Shown here in pieces: positions 20,512 through 31,450 of a stretch of 64,000 nt of DNA (position 1 is the stretch's first letter; each line of letters opens with the position of its first letter). Made by a program: the position numbers and the translations under genes. Source of the DNA: Panicum virgatum. Taxonomy: Eukaryota; Streptophyta; Magnoliopsida; Poales; Poaceae. The DNA lies in the NCBI RefSeq assembly GCF_016808335.1, contig NC_053141.1, forward strand, positions 7,368,797 to 7,432,796, written 5' to 3'. The notes below the pieces were generated by a model, which had not been told where the DNA came from, did no database searches, and was given only the letters and a program-made list of their open reading frames with translations.

Positions 20512-22686
20512 TCAAAAGGGGTAACAAACCCCAAGCTCCCCTCGCAAGCGAGCAAAGGTGTCCTGCTCTAGCGGTTTGGTGAGGATATCTGCGGTTTGCC
20601 TCTCAGAAGGGACATGGACCAGGTCTATGTGTCCTCTCTCATGGTTGTCTCGCAGGAAATGGAATCGGATGTCTATGTGCTTGGTTCTGGAGTGTAGGAC
20701 AGGGTTCTTTGCAATGCTAATGGCTGACATGTTGTCTACAAAGATGGGAACCCTACCGAAACTCAAGCCATAATCCTGCAAGGTTTGTTTCATCCAAAGT
20801 ATCTGGGAGCAGCAGCTAGCAGCGGCAACATACTCAGCTTCTGTGGAAGAAAGTGCTACACTATCCTGCTTGCAAGAGGACCAAGACACCAAAGATGTAC
20901 CGAGAAATTGACAAGTGCCAGATGTCGACTTGCGATCCAACCGACACCCACCGAAATCGGCATCAGAAAAGCCCACCAAAACCAGAGAAGAATCCGCAGA
21001 ATACCAAAGACCAAATTCAGGGGTGAATTTCAGATACCTGAAGATGCGTTTCACCACATGCCTGTGGGAGGTGCGCGGCGAAGCCTGATACCGCGCGCAG
21101 AGGCAGACGCCGAACTGGATGTCCGGTCGCGTCGCCGTCAGGTACAGGAGAGAGCTGTTCATGCTCCTGTACTCCTTCTGATCCACTGCCTCGCCGTCCA
21201 AGTCCTCATCAAGTGCCGTAGATGTGCTGATCGGAGTCGGCTGAGGAGACGAGTCACTCATGTCGAACTTCCGCAGCAAGTCTCTAGTGTACTTGGCTTG
21301 ATGGACAAAAGTGCCCTGAGGAGTTTGCTTGATCTGCAGCCAGAGAAAGAACTGCAACTCACCCATCATGCTCATCTCGAACTCCCTGGACATCTGCTCA
21401 GAAAACTTGGAGACAAGAGCGTGAGAAGAGCCACCAAAGATAATATTATCCACGTATATCTGAATTAAAAGAAAATCAGTGCCAGATCGCATGAGGAACA
21501 AAGTTTTATCAACACATCCCATTTTAAAGCCCTGAGTCAGCAAAAAGGTTTTCAATCTATCATACCAAGCTCTAGGTGCCTGTTTCAAACCGTAAAGAGC
21601 TTTCTGAAGTTTATAAACACGGTTTGGAAACTTGGAATTTTCGAAACCAGGGGGTTGCTTCACATAAACCTCTTCTTCAATAAAGCCATTCAAGAAGGCA
21701 GATTTAACGTCCATTTGAAAAACTTTAAAACCCTTGGAAGCAGCAAATGCAAGAAAGATCCGAATAGCTTCCAACCGAGCAATAGGGGCAAAAGTTTCCT
21801 CAAAATCAATACTCTCTTTTTGGCAAAACCCCTGGGCAACAAGACGAGCCTTGTTTCGAACAACCAAACCATCCTCACCCTGCTTGTTTTTGAAAACCCA
21901 CTTCGTTTCGATGGGATTACAAGCAGGTGGAGGCTCGACTAAAACCCAAACTTGGTTTCTTTCAAAATTTTCAAGTTCCTCATGCATGGCATTGACCCAA
22001 TTAGAATCAGAAAGAGCGTGTCCAATATTTTTGGGCTCAAAAGAGGCAACAAACGCTGAATGAGCAAAGCCAGCGATACTTGTTACCTTGGACCTGCTGA
22101 CTCGCTCGTTGAGATCACCTAGCATTTGTTGAGGTGGATGTCGACGCTGAATGTGTCGCGGTGCTTCCCGTGTCGAAGTCGCCTCCTCCTCAACCAAAGC
22201 TGGTGTCTCCTCAGGTGCAGCTGGTGTAGCCTGAGTCACCTCCTCGAACAGCCCCCGGGAAGTAGACGTAGTCGGATCGGGGCCGTCGTCATCGTCCGAG
22301 CTCGTGGCAGAGATAGCTGGGTCCACAGCACGCGTGGTAGCCTCAGCGTCGCCCTCTGCAGCTTCTTCCTCCTCATCTTCAAAGATGGAGGTGCCGAGCT
22401 CATCATCTCCTGCAACTTCAAAGACAGAAGAATTACACGGTGCAGTCTCGTCGAACGTGACTTCACAAGTCTCTCTGACGATGTTAGTATCAATAATCAG
22501 CACACGGTACGCTCTAGAGTGAGAAGCATAACCGAGAAAAATGCCATCAGACGAGCGAGACTCAAACTTATCAAGATTTCCATCTTTCAGCACAAAGCAC
22601 CGGCAACCGAAAACTCTGAGATGGTCAACACGGGGCTGGCGTCCAAACCGCAACTCATAAGAAGTCCTGTGCATGAAAGCACGCAA
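20512..22686 (-). CDS. Copia reverse transcriptase-RNase H, 724 aa open frame
   Basis: Retrotransposon polymerase region. The frame opens just after integrase (ending CxCFVLK-type), has an acidic linker (residues ~85-190), then the copia RT core: [69 protein letters not shown]. The catalytic box reads YVDN where copia RTs have YVDD, so the second catalytic Asp is replaced. RNase H motifs follow: [55 protein letters not shown], and the copia C-terminal region with TADILTKPL. The frame is long and otherwise intact, but the active-site change and an upstream frame shift argue that it is dead. Confidence 0.92.
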   Translation of the reverse strand: MRAFMHRTSYELRFGRQPRVDHLRVFGCRCFVLKDGNLDKFESRSSDGIFLGYASHSRAYRVLIIDTNIVRETCEVTFDETAPCNSSVFEVAGDDELGTSIFEDEEEEAAEGDAEATTRAVDPAISATSSDDDDGPDPTTSTSRGLFEEVTQATPAAPEETPALVEEEATSTREAPRHIQRRHPPQQMLGDLNERVSRSKVTSIAGFAHSAFVASFEPKNIGHALSDSNWVNAMHEELENFERNQVWVLVEPPPACNPIETKWVFKNKQGEDGLVVRNKARLVAQGFCQKESIDFEETFAPIARLEAIRIFLAFAASKGFKVFQMDVKSAFLNGFIEEEVYVKQPPGFENSKFPNRVYKLQKALYGLKQAPRAWYDRLKTFLLTQGFKMGCVDKTLFLMRSGTDFLLIQIYVDNIIFGGSSHALVSKFSEQMSREFEMSMMGELQFFLWLQIKQTPQGTFVHQAKYTRDLLRKFDMSDSSPQPTPISTSTALDEDLDGEAVDQKEYRSMNSSLLYLTATRPDIQFGVCLCARYQASPRTSHRHVVKRIFRYLKFTPEFGLWYSADSSLVLVGFSDADFGGCRLDRKSTSGTCQFLGTSLVSWSSCKQDSVALSSTEAEYVAAASCCSQILWMKQTLQDYGLSFGRVPIFVDNMSAISIAKNPVLHSRTKHIDIRFHFLRDNHERGHIDLVHVPSERQTADILTKPLEQDTFARLRGELGVCYPF

Positions 22687-23207
22687 GAAATGCGGTTAGA
22701 CACATAACAAGCGGTGTTAACCGCCTCAGCCCAGTATTTGCGAGGAGTCCTATGCTCATCGAGCATCGTCCTCGCCATCTCAACCAGCGTTCGATTCTTC
22801 CGCTCTACAACTCCATTCTGCTGTGGAGTGTAGGGAGAAGAATACTGGTGTTCAAACCCTTGATCACTGCAAAAGGCATCAAAACGAGTGTTTTTGAATT
22901 CTGTGCCATTGTCACTGCGGATCGCTCTCATGGCCTGGGGTAACTCATTTTTCAACCTCAAGATCAAGTCTCGAACAAACTCGAAAGCCTCATCCTTGGT
23001 TCTCATGAAAAAGACCCAAAAATAGCGAGAAAAGTCGTCCACAATCACAAGCACGTACCACTTCCCACCAACAGACATCACCCGAGAAGGACCGACAGTG
23101 TCCATGTGTAGCAACTCTCCAGGGTGAGAGGTCATCACCTGATTAACAGGTGGATGTGAAGTGGCAATCATCTTCCCGACACGGATGGCAAACAAGATCC
23201 TTTTCAA
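22587..23207 (-). pseudogene. Copia integrase fragment
   Basis: Integrase core: HMDTVGPSRV, YVLVIVDDFSRY (first catalytic Asp region), IRSDNGTEFKN (second Asp), and SSPYTPQQNGVVERKNRTL (catalytic Glu). The frame differs from both the upstream protease segment and the downstream RT frame, which meets it near 22690. At least one frame shift therefore lies on each side, and the polyprotein cannot be read through. Confidence 0.88.
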
Positions 23208-23781
23208 ACTTCAATTTGGGCAATCCACGGATCAGGCCAAGTGAGCTCAGTCTCGACAACAAGTCAAAGCTCAAATGTCCAAGTCTCCTATGCCACTTCC
23301 ACAGATCAGAAAAAGGACCAGTCATCAAGCAATGAGAAGGGCCAAAAGGGGTTCCAGAGAAGTCAACCAAGAAAACTCGATCGCGAGGTGTGATCCGGCA
23401 AACCAAATCTCCCCTGGAATCAAGAACACGCGAACATCCCTCCTTAAAGCGAACCTCAAACCCTTCATCAAGAAGTTGCGAAACAGAGAACAAATTAAAA
23501 CCAAGGTTCGAAACCAAAGCAACTTCTCTCAGGGTAAAGCGATCAGAAACTTGAACAGCGCCAAGTCCACGTACCTTTCCTCTTCCATTATCCCCGAACA
23601 CAATGTATTCGTTTGAGCGCATCGGGGTGAGGCTGGAGAACCATTTGTCATTTTCGGTCATGTGGCGCGAACAACCGGAGTCCATGATCCACCTGTTCTC
23701 CAAGCCTCCGACCTGCACATCAGTAGTGAGACAAAGGGTGAGCAAATGTCTCAACACTGGGGTTAGCAAAGTGAGAAGCAA
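23143..23781 (-). pseudogene. Copia protease and GAG-pre-integrase segment
   Basis: WIMDSGCSRHMT is the aspartic protease site (DSG). Residues ~145-200 form the GAG-pre-integrase zinc region (WHRRLGHLSFDLL ... CHPCREDDC), with the paired His and Cys expected. It overlaps the integrase segment in another frame, showing a frame shift near 23150-23200. The sequence between 23782 and 24257 holds no long frame on this strand. Confidence 0.85.
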
Positions 23782-24259
23782 ACCAGTGTCGAGCCATTTG
23801 CTCTACAGAAGGGTTAGCAAAACCAGACAAAGCGTATCCCCCGTCCCGTCTACTGCGTGAATGACGAACACTACCGCGAGGAAAGCGTGGAGCCTCAAAA
23901 CCTCCTCCAAAGCCTCGGTCCCGTGGTCCATAGCCGTACTGAAAACGACCAGGAGCACGACCGGCAAAGCGACCACCCGCTGGAGCACGGTAACCACTAC
24001 CGTCTCCCTGACCTCCACCTACACGGCACGCCCTAGCATCTCACCTATCACCACGCCGAGAAGGACCATGCACCCGAGCAGAGTACATGTCCGCGTTCCG
24101 TCTCTCCTGCTCTCTCCTCACAGCCCGCTCCCTCCTGAAGCAAAACTCCTCCAGGTGACCTTCCCTGTCACAGAAGTCGCAGTGGTACCTCACCTCACGC
24201 TTGGGAGGTGGAGGCCTAGCCTGCGGACGGGGAGGAGCGGCCCTCTTCTTCTGGGCAAC

Positions 24260-26509
24260 CTAGGCTGTGGCAGCAGGAAGCGTGTCGAGGGGGTTCCTCA
24301 GCGCATTGGGCTTTGGAATCCAAACTTGCTTCTGCGGAGGTGCTTTCGGTGGTTCTTTAAGCACACCATCCGCGGGGTCAACAAGCGAAGGCTGCGTGCT
24401 TGTGCTAGCAGTGTTTCCAGCAGCCTTGCCAATCTTACCATACAACCTATCAAAGTCTGACTTCGTGTATGTGTAACCGACCCCAAACCCATCACCACGC
24501 TTGAACTGCTTAATCATCATGCCCAACTGCGGCTCACTACTAGAAACCCAACTCAGAATCGCCCTAAGGTATGTGTTCTCATTCTCCAAGTTGGCTTTCT
24601 CTACCGCAAGATTATCCAAATCAGAGATCAAACCAGGGCAAACAGAGTAGTCAATAGGTGGGCTAGACTCTACGATCTTAGTCTTTCCAAAAGACTTGAT
24701 CAAAGCGTTCTTCTCCTCTAGCTCCAACCTAAGCGTGGGACAAAGCTTACAAGCGCCAAGCAAAGCAGGCCTAGATCTAAACTCCTCTAGTTCATAAACA
24801 ACAGTAGCAAACTTGGACTGCAAAGAAGCTAGATCAGACTTGAATATAGGACACTCATCGCATTCAAGCACATCACTAACAATGGGAGCGTCCTTGACAA
24901 GTTCAAGCTCATGCTTGGCCTTGGCTAGCTCATGAGACACGTCAGAAAGCGAAGTCTTAGCAACATCTAAGTTCGCGACGTTCTCATCATGCTTGGCACG
25001 GAGAGCAACAAGATCATTCATGTGAGATATGCAGCCAGCGCACTCATCCTCACTAGATTTCTCTCAAGCACAAGCCAGCTCAGCACTAAGCTTTCTACGC
25101 TCTCTAGCTGCTTCCTTAAGCAGCCTCTTCTGGTTGTCGAGAGCGGCGTACAACTCCCTAACCTCTGTATCAAGCAGGTCGATCGTGGAGTTTACCTCTG
25201 AATCGCTCTCGGATCCAGGAGAAGAGCCGGAGTGCGTTGGTGTAGCATGTCCACCCGAAGACGCACGAGCACCATCGGCTTCGCCTGCCATGGTGCAGAA
25301 GCTCTTGCGCCGATCGGCCGCCAAGCAAAGGCCGATGAAGCCGGTGGCTTCCTTGTCCCGCTTCTTCTTCTTCTTGTCGTCGTCGTCGGAGGTCGGTGAA
25401 GAAGAGCGGTCGGTGTTGGAGCTCTTGTCGAGGTCGCTGAGCTGCGCCAGAAAGGCCATCTCCCGCTTCTTGGCCTTGTACTGGAAGCGCTTCTTGAGCG
25501 ACTCCTTGTCGAAGCGTCCTCCCCGGTCACGACTGCGGTGCTTGTGGCACCGACGCTCCTTGTTGGAGCCTCCCTCGTCGCGGTCACGGTGGCGGTAGTA
25601 GTCGAAGGAGTTGTTCTGGCCACCGCCGGACTTCTTGGGGCAATCGGCGATGAAGTGGTTCAGATCGCCACAATTGTAGCACCCGGGGTTCTTCTTCCTC
25701 TGCCTATTGTGGTAGACGCGCTGGAACTTGCTGATGAGGAGGCACAAGTCGTCGTCGCCCAGCGTCTCCAGCTGCTCATCTGAAACAGAAGGCAAAGAGG
25801 CAAGAGAAAAGCCAAGAGCAGAGTTAGCGTTAGAGCTCGATCCACCTAGGCCAGTCACAAGAGCGACGCTCTTGGAAGGAGGGGCACCATTGAGCTTGGC
25901 TCGTGTCTGGTTATCCACCTCCGTGGCCTTGAGCTTGCTGAAAAGCTCGTTCACGGTCAGAGTCTCATATCCTGCAGACTCAATGATCGTGTTCACCTTA
26001 AGATCCCACACAGAGTGGTCAATTGCGTAGAGCAACTTGAGATCCTTATCGTGCTCTGTGTACTCAAGAGCACCAGCAGATCTGTTCGCATTGACCTTGT
26101 TCACAATCGACTGAAAACGACTGAACATCAGGTCAATGCTCTCACCCGGCTCCTGTGTGAAGTTCTCGTACTCACGCCGGTGAGTCTCGAACAGTCTGGC
26201 CTTCACCTGAGGTGTACCCTCGTGGTAGTTCTCAAGGCACGCCCAAATTTTGTGGGCTTCCTAAAAATCCTAGATGCGTGAGAACTCTGCACGAGAAACG
26301 CCAGCGAACAAGTCATTGACGGCCTTGGCGTTAGCCTCGTGCTGGGTCACCTGAAGAGGCGTGGTCCGAACAGCCAGCACCTCGTAAAGCTGGTTCTTGG
26401 TAATCTCCCAGACCTCGGCTCCCATACTCTGCAAGAAGGCTCTCATGCGAACCTTCCAGTAGGCATAGTCCTCGCCGAAAAACACCGGGATCTTACCAAG
26501 ACTCGTCAT
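24260..26509 (-). pseudogene. Copia gag with in-frame stops
   Basis: The gag reading frame starts at an ATG at 26509 (MTSLGKIPVFFGEDYAYWKVRMRAF, residues before the first stop). It is broken by TAG codons at 26272-26270 and 26263-26261 and by TGA at 25066-25064, all in one frame, and ends at TAG near 24260. The zinc knuckle CYNCGDLNHFIADC is encoded near 25690-25645. A Lys/Asp/Ser-rich low-complexity region and a coiled-coil-like Leu/Glu-rich segment (25021-24700) follow, typical of the large SIRE gag. Stops without frame changes imply decay by point mutation. Confidence 0.88.
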
Positions 26510-26559
26510 GGTCGCCAAGTGGTTTTCGAACCGGTTAAGGTATTGAAAACCTCAACTAA

Positions 26560-26572
26560 GCTCTGATACCAA
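26560..26572 (-). other. Copia primer-binding site
   Basis: On the minus strand TTGGTATCAGAGC lies immediately inside the 5' LTR and is complementary to the 3' end of initiator tRNA-Met. It fixes the element orientation. Confidence 0.9.
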
Positions 26573-26573
26573 T

Positions 26574-28170
26574 TGTGGGACCGAAGCCGGCGACCAGAGG
26601 GGGGGTGAATGGGAGCCGATCAAAATCTCTTCGAAATTCGAATCGTCGGCCTATGTCCCAAAATCGCCCAAACCCTCAAGCGTTGTGACCAAAGTTTGGA
26701 GTAGCTATTGAAAAGCTAAACCAACACAAAAGGCCTCGAACGAGCGAGCGAAACCACGAAGCAAATCGGAAGCAAAACCGAAAAACTGCAGAACTGATCT
26801 GCCTGGACCGGTCTGACCGGTGCGTTGGACCGGTCTGACCGGTCGTGCCTACCGGTCTGACCGGTGGCACCCAGAAAACCCCCGAAAACTTAGATTCAAA
26901 CGGTGAATCTCGATCAAACGAAAACGAAAATCGATGAAACTTGGGGGATAGCTTCACCCCTACCCCGTGAACATATCCCCAAAAGATCTCGTCCTAAAGA
27001 TCAACGAATCTTGAGAATTATGGAGGAGATCAAAAGGGATGGGTTTTCTCTAGAACTCAAGAAATCGAATCTGAACGAACTAGTGATTCCAGAGGGTTTA
27101 GAATAGGACTAGAAGCACAGGAATCACATCAAGGAACTCGTGGAACCCTCGCAATCGTGTGCACCAAAAACGAAAACGAAATTCATCACAATCGGGCACA
27201 AAAACCAGAGAATTGAGTTGATTCAAAAGCCCAGAGGGCACAAGGAGGATAGGGCCTCCTTTCCCAATCAAATCCCTTACAAGTTTTCAACAATCCATGG
27301 ACAAAATCAACTCAAACGAGAGTAATAGAGGGAGGGAGACGCAGGGGCGGCGGCCTGGGGAAACAGAGAATTCACGGACAAGTTCTAAAAGCCGCACTTG
27401 ACCTACACACAAGTGAAGGGGTATTTATACCCGCGGGACCGGTCAGACCGGTATGCTGGACCGGTCAGACCGGTTGGTTAAACCGGTCAGACCGGTGCCA
27501 GGGACCGGTCAGACCGGTTGGCCTGCAGCACCCCCTGTACATGATCTCATCCGACGGCCGAGGTTCTTTCTTCGAAACGAAGTCTTCTCCGCGATGCCGC
27601 CGTCTTGATGAATATCCAGTCTGCGGTTTTGGATGGTCCGCGAAACCTGGGTAGGTGGCCGGTTTTGAGAAAACCGTCAAAACCTCACGCGCGGGAAGAT
27701 TCCCGCATCTGCGCCGTGGCCCTAGACGCCGTTCCCGCCTCGGCCTTCTGACGGCCCTAGACACCGCCAGACGCCCGTCACCTCCTCGCCCGCAGCGAGG
27801 CCCTAGACGCCGTTGACGCCCGTCGCCTCCATCAGTCCCGAGACCGACGCCCGTGCCCCCACGACTTGGCGTCTTCAACCGCCGTCCGCCTCCTTGGTTT
27901 TGTGGCGCAAACCAAGAAACCCGCCTTCCATCGCCGCTTGCGCCCTCGATCTAGGAGTGGACACCACAGCTGCCGCCCGGTCCGAGCTCCGGTCCCGGCT
28001 GCCCTTCACCGCTGTCCACCGCACGGTCCATCGGCCACAGCACCTCCACGGCAGCTCCCCGTCGACACTCGACGCCCGTGTACCTGCAATCCAAAGACCA
28101 AGCGCACGATCACACCGCACGGTTGACAATTCACTCATCACAAGCAGGATAGAGTACTCAACATTCCTCA
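26574..28170 (-). repeat. Copia 5' LTR (right), 1,597 bp
   Basis: Starts TGTGGGACCGAAGCC and ends ACATTCCTCA at 28170 on the plus strand. It has fewer ACCGGT units than the left LTR (26813-26872 and 27437-27519). Confidence 0.95.
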
Positions 28171-28252
28171 AATGAGTAAATTCCAAAAAGCAAAACACTA
28201 ATAATACTCGTAAAATGCGAGCCTGAAGTAGCTTTCAGCCAAGACACGTAAA

Positions 28253-28430
28253 ACTGACTTGACCTTGTACAATAACCCAGTACGTAGAGATAATTTAATT
28301 TCTATTTGTGTTGTCGTCTGAAGTCTGAACACAACGTACTAACTGAGAGCGGTCAAGTTAAACAAAAGCACACTACTGACCAGGTAAGACACTCTCCCTG
28401 CTGCTGCCATCCATCGACAGATTATAAGTA
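28253..28430 (+). promoter_or_regulatory. C1' proximal promoter
   Basis: CTGACTTGACCTTG at 28253 (one W-box), TACGTA near 28281, TTTCTATTTGTG and TATAAGTAG from 28423. It begins only 83 bp inside the retrotransposon junction, so the proximal block is intact but distal DNA has been replaced by LTR sequence. Confidence 0.6.
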
Positions 28431-28551
28431 GTGCTCGATCAGTATCTGAAAGTTCATCAGCAGAGATCGATCCATCTATCAGAGTTCACAGAAGAAGCCA
28501 GCTAGCTCGTCGATATCCAGCAGGCAAGCAAGAACGCCCCCAGCCACGGCC

Positions 28552-29037
28552 ATGGCGTCATCGTTGCCATCGCCCTCTCTCCCGCGCAAGCTGCTGCGTT
28601 ACATGTCGTCCCGCCTGGGCGCGCTCCACCGCTCTCAGCTCCTCGTGCAGCCGATGAAGCCCGTCGCCGTCTCGGCCACGGTCGCCGCCGCGGCGTACTA
28701 TCAGGAACCTGCAAGAGGAAGGCACGGTGACGGCATCGCCGCTGATGGCGACGCTGCTGCGCGTGTGCCAAGTGGGTTGAACGCGGCGGTGGCCGGCCGC
28801 ATGCTGCCGGTGTCGTCGGCGGAGGAGAGTGTGGTGAAGGGGCGACCCGGCGACGCGACGGCGGGAAGGGGTGCTGGTGGACGCAGTGCCGAGCTAGCGT
28901 TGGCGAGCATGGCAAAGATTAAGAAGACGCCCAAAGAAGGGAAGGGCGGCAGCGGTGGTGACCACTATGTTGCTAGCTCTCTTGTAGCTGCTGGTGCGGT
29001 GGTCCTGCTCATTGCAAAGAGATGGCTGGCGAAGTGA
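28552..29037 (+). CDS. PROPEP: PROPEP C1', long form with hydrophobic tail, 161 aa
   Basis: Sister of C1. Residues 1-36 keep the module LLRYMSSRLGALHR (14-27), homologous to RRYASPRLGALQR of B, so this is the ancestral N-terminus that C1 and C2 have lost. A Gly/Ala/Asp/Arg-rich middle follows, then the Pep motif KKTPKEGKGGSGGDHY (124-139), in which the final Asn of C1 is Tyr. The tail VASSLVAAGAVVLLIAKRWLAK (140-161) is slightly more hydrophobic than in C1, again with terminal basic residues. The ATG is the first after the TATA box. AATAAA lies at 29139-29144. The gene is intact, but a 10.7 kb copia element sits 381 bp upstream and a 1.45 kb insertion starts 168 bp downstream. Confidence 0.75.
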   Translation: MASSLPSPSLPRKLLRYMSSRLGALHRSQLLVQPMKPVAVSATVAAAAYYQEPARGRHGDGIAADGDAAARVPSGLNAAVAGRMLPVSSAEESVVKGRPGDATAGRGAGGRSAELALASMAKIKKTPKEGKGGSGGDHYVASSLVAAGAVVLLIAKRWLAK

Positions 29038-29204
29038 GGAACCCGGCTACCGCCTGGCGCCGTGCACGTGGTCCGCAGCCGGGAGAAAGCGCCACCGGCC
29101 GTGGCACAGCTGCTGCTTGATTGTATCTTTATGCCGAGAATAAAATGATTATTCTGTATTGATGAGAAAGTACTTCTCATGATGGATATATCTTTTTGAT
29201 GAAA

Positions 29205-30658
29205 CTAGCAAAGTGTACATGCGGCGCGCACGTATTTAGAAAAATATTAAATACATATTTTATATTCGTAGAACATACGACTACCAAATTTTCTATTCTT
29301 TACTTTTGAAAAATGACTCAATTTTAGATTCTAGACATAAATGACGGGACCCATATTGGGTGGGAGCCATGAAACAGATCTACTAACCTACAAGTTTAAT
29401 CAACTTACCGTGGAATACATATGCCCAGATAGATTGAAACTTTGGTTTAACCAGATCTCAGTTGCATAATAAAAACACATGAGTGCAACATTTCATTATC
29501 CCTCTTGTTGCCTTCAGCAAAGATGAAGTAATTAAGAACTATGAAACATTCAACATGCCAGCAAAGGAATATTAAAACTACAGTGAGAAAATGCCACCTA
29601 ATTTAATGCCCCAAAACTGCAAACTCCATCACACTAATAAAACCCCGAAAAAATGTAAGGGTCCAGGTCTCCAGGATCAGAGTGAGTGAGACAGATAGAA
29701 AGACAGACCATGCCGCTTCATCTTAAGACCAGCACAACCAAATCATTCCAATCAGTACTCCCAAATCAGCGAGCGAACGCCACCTGCTTCACCTCTCTTA
29801 TATCAAGCTCTAGTAACTCAATTCTTTCACGCCACTCTCTAGTCTGCTCTCTGTTTTTTTCCACGAGCGGAGAAAGCAAGGACGCCTGCACAACCGAGTA
29901 ATTGCGCATGAGGGCGCAGAGGTCAGGGTGGGAGATCGAGTGACCGCTTCGGTACAGATCAGGGACGCCGAGTGTGTGTAGGAAGGAGCCACGCCGCAGC
30001 GGGGACATGAGCAGGTGCAGCTTGTGGCGGAGCACGCGGGGAGGTCGGCCTCCAGGATGGCTGCCTCCTCTATCAGAATCCTCGATGTGGTGCGACAACG
30101 AGATAGACCGGGAAGCCAGCATCCAGCAGCCTCGACGCGGCGTCCGTGGCCAAAGGAGGAGCTGAGGAGGCGATGGTAGAGAACCTGTTGTACTAGAGCG
30201 AGAGTAGGCCACGGACCCTCGCGGGCCGGTGCCCATCGCCGCCGGGAGTATTGGCGATGAAGTCGGGGAAGTCCTTGGGGAAGACGCGGTCGGCCATATG
30301 TCGATACCGCGCGTGCTCCGACACCGGTCGAGGGGTGCGAGGAAGAGGACTTCGGTGGCCTTTCTCTTCTCGCCAGTCCCACGGGCCACCGCCAACAATC
30401 GAATCGAAAGTATGCTGGATGTGCTTGGGCCCGGCGGTCGTCGAGGGGCGATTGAGTGTGGCGGGCGAGTAGAAACACGGTCGGTGTGAAAAACAATTCG
30501 ATTTTGGCAGAAACAACCCTCAATCTACTATTTCTATGGGTCTCCACCCCCTCCCACCCCCCTCGATGCCGACACGTGGACCCAACATGAGGGGTACGGC
30601 GGGCCCGATTTGAATGAGAAAAATTTTCAATTATTTTTGATCTTTATAGTATAGATTT
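29205..30658. mobile_element. 1.45 kb insertion carrying a gene fragment, class unknown
   Basis: Compared with C1 (gatgaaatac|atgatgaatat, ~10016-10035), C1' reads gatgaaa then CTAGCAAAGTG ... TAGTATAGATTT then atgatgaatat. The segment is therefore an insertion shared with copy 2 (52508-53960). No inverted ends or target-site duplication are evident. It carries a minus-strand coding remnant. Confidence 0.6.
29766..30516 (-). pseudogene. Fragment of an unrecognised gene, frame-shifted
   Basis: Three successive minus-strand frames each hold protein-like sequence. First comes a segment with AGPKHIQHTFDSIVGGG and FPKDFPDFIA (from 30516), then one with VLYHRLL / ILIEEAAILEADLPACS, and last SGHSISHPDLCALMRNYSV ... 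REWRERIELLELDI (to 29766). The last is a convincing helical C-terminus. The order suggests one coding region broken by at least two frame shifts and now carried in a transposon-like insertion. I do not recognise the family. Copy 2 (53114-53849) is the same with an additional stop. It could also be multi-exon sequence with unrecognised introns. Confidence 0.4.
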
Positions 30659-30830
30659 ATGATGAATATATAAGGCATCAACTCTATATGTTGCCATTGA
30701 TTATCAAAGCATCAATGTTTGTCTCTTGTTCTTCCTTTTCTTTTATCTCTCAGGTAGGAGTAATTCATAAGTTTCAGAATATTTTAGATTTTATTGATTT
30801 AAGGATTAACATACCTCCTTTTATAAAATA

Positions 30831-31450
30831 GGGAAAAAGCGTTTCTGCCCCTATCCAAAGCTCAATGGTGATTTTACCCCTTCTTTTTAAACTTTGTGAT
30901 TTTACCCTTATCAATTTGAAACCAAGAAGCCGTTTGCCCCTGGTTTGTGACACTGTTAGGCTTGCTGGGATTTAATGGAAGAAAAAGATGAGAAAGAAAA
31001 AATATGTACAGAAATCCTTTCACCTGTGTTTGGAGGGCTGCCCCCTCCCCTTCCAGTCGCCCTTACCTGGCGACCTCGAGATGCAAATCGCGCCCCTCCG
31101 GCGGCACCCCGGCGGCCCTCCGCACGGCCATCCCTGCGCTCGAGGCGCAAGAGGGCGAGATTGCGGCAGGCATTCTGCGCCCCTCTGGCGGCATGTGACC
31201 GTTCGCCGGCGGCCGAGCCGGTAGCTGGGGGCTTCGCCCGCGCACCGTTGTGCCGGTGGCCATTGCACGCCGGCGCCCAGGGGCCGGGAGCCGGGCCGGG
31301 CTGCCGGTGGCCGGGGGCGCCGTTCCGCGCCGCCGCGCATGTGGCCGTGCACCAGCGGCCGGCGGCCAGGAGTCGGGCCGAGCTGCCTTCGCTGGCAGCC
31401 GGGGGCCAAGCCGCGCCGCAGCAATTGTGCCTGGGCCCATGGCTGGGGCG
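30831..31450. mobile_element. Pack-MULE-like element, right part missing
   Basis: The left terminal repeat starts GGGAAAAAGCGTTTCTG at 30831 after TATAAAATA (30822-30830). In copy 2 the same element is complete with TATAAAATA on both sides. Here its GC-rich core (31030-31450) stops exactly where the CACTA terminus begins. Confidence 0.8.

Larger units (their letters stand above)
17480..28170 (-). mobile_element. Full-length copia LTR retrotransposon (SIRE/Maximus-like), degenerate
   Basis: 10.7 kb element on the minus strand with both LTRs, primer-binding site, gag, protease, integrase, reverse transcriptase and RNase H in copia order. The target-site duplication is ATGAG/AATGAG (17475-17479 and 28171-28176, with one ambiguous A). 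The primer-binding site, read on the minus strand at 26572-26560, is TTGGTATCAGAGC, complementary to initiator tRNA-Met. A polypurine tract adjoins the 3' LTR at 19112. Coding frames carry several stops and frame changes, so it is not autonomous. It sits 381 bp before the C1' ATG, in the promoter. Confidence 0.95.
2111..31450 (+). repeat. Tandem segmental duplication, copy 1 (A1-B1-C1-D1-C1')
   Basis: This block is repeated at about 32003-54760 in the same order and orientation. Offsets between paired genes are 29,949 (A), 29,987 (B), 30,256 (C) and 30,899 (D); the drift reflects private indels. By eye, divergence is roughly 0.5-2% outside one tract near C that looks identical. The left edge (agtaaagtaatgatcc at 2111) abuts the copia LTR fragment. 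The right edge abuts CACTA at 31451. Copy 1 alone contains the 10.7 kb copia element at 17480-28170. Confidence 0.85.
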
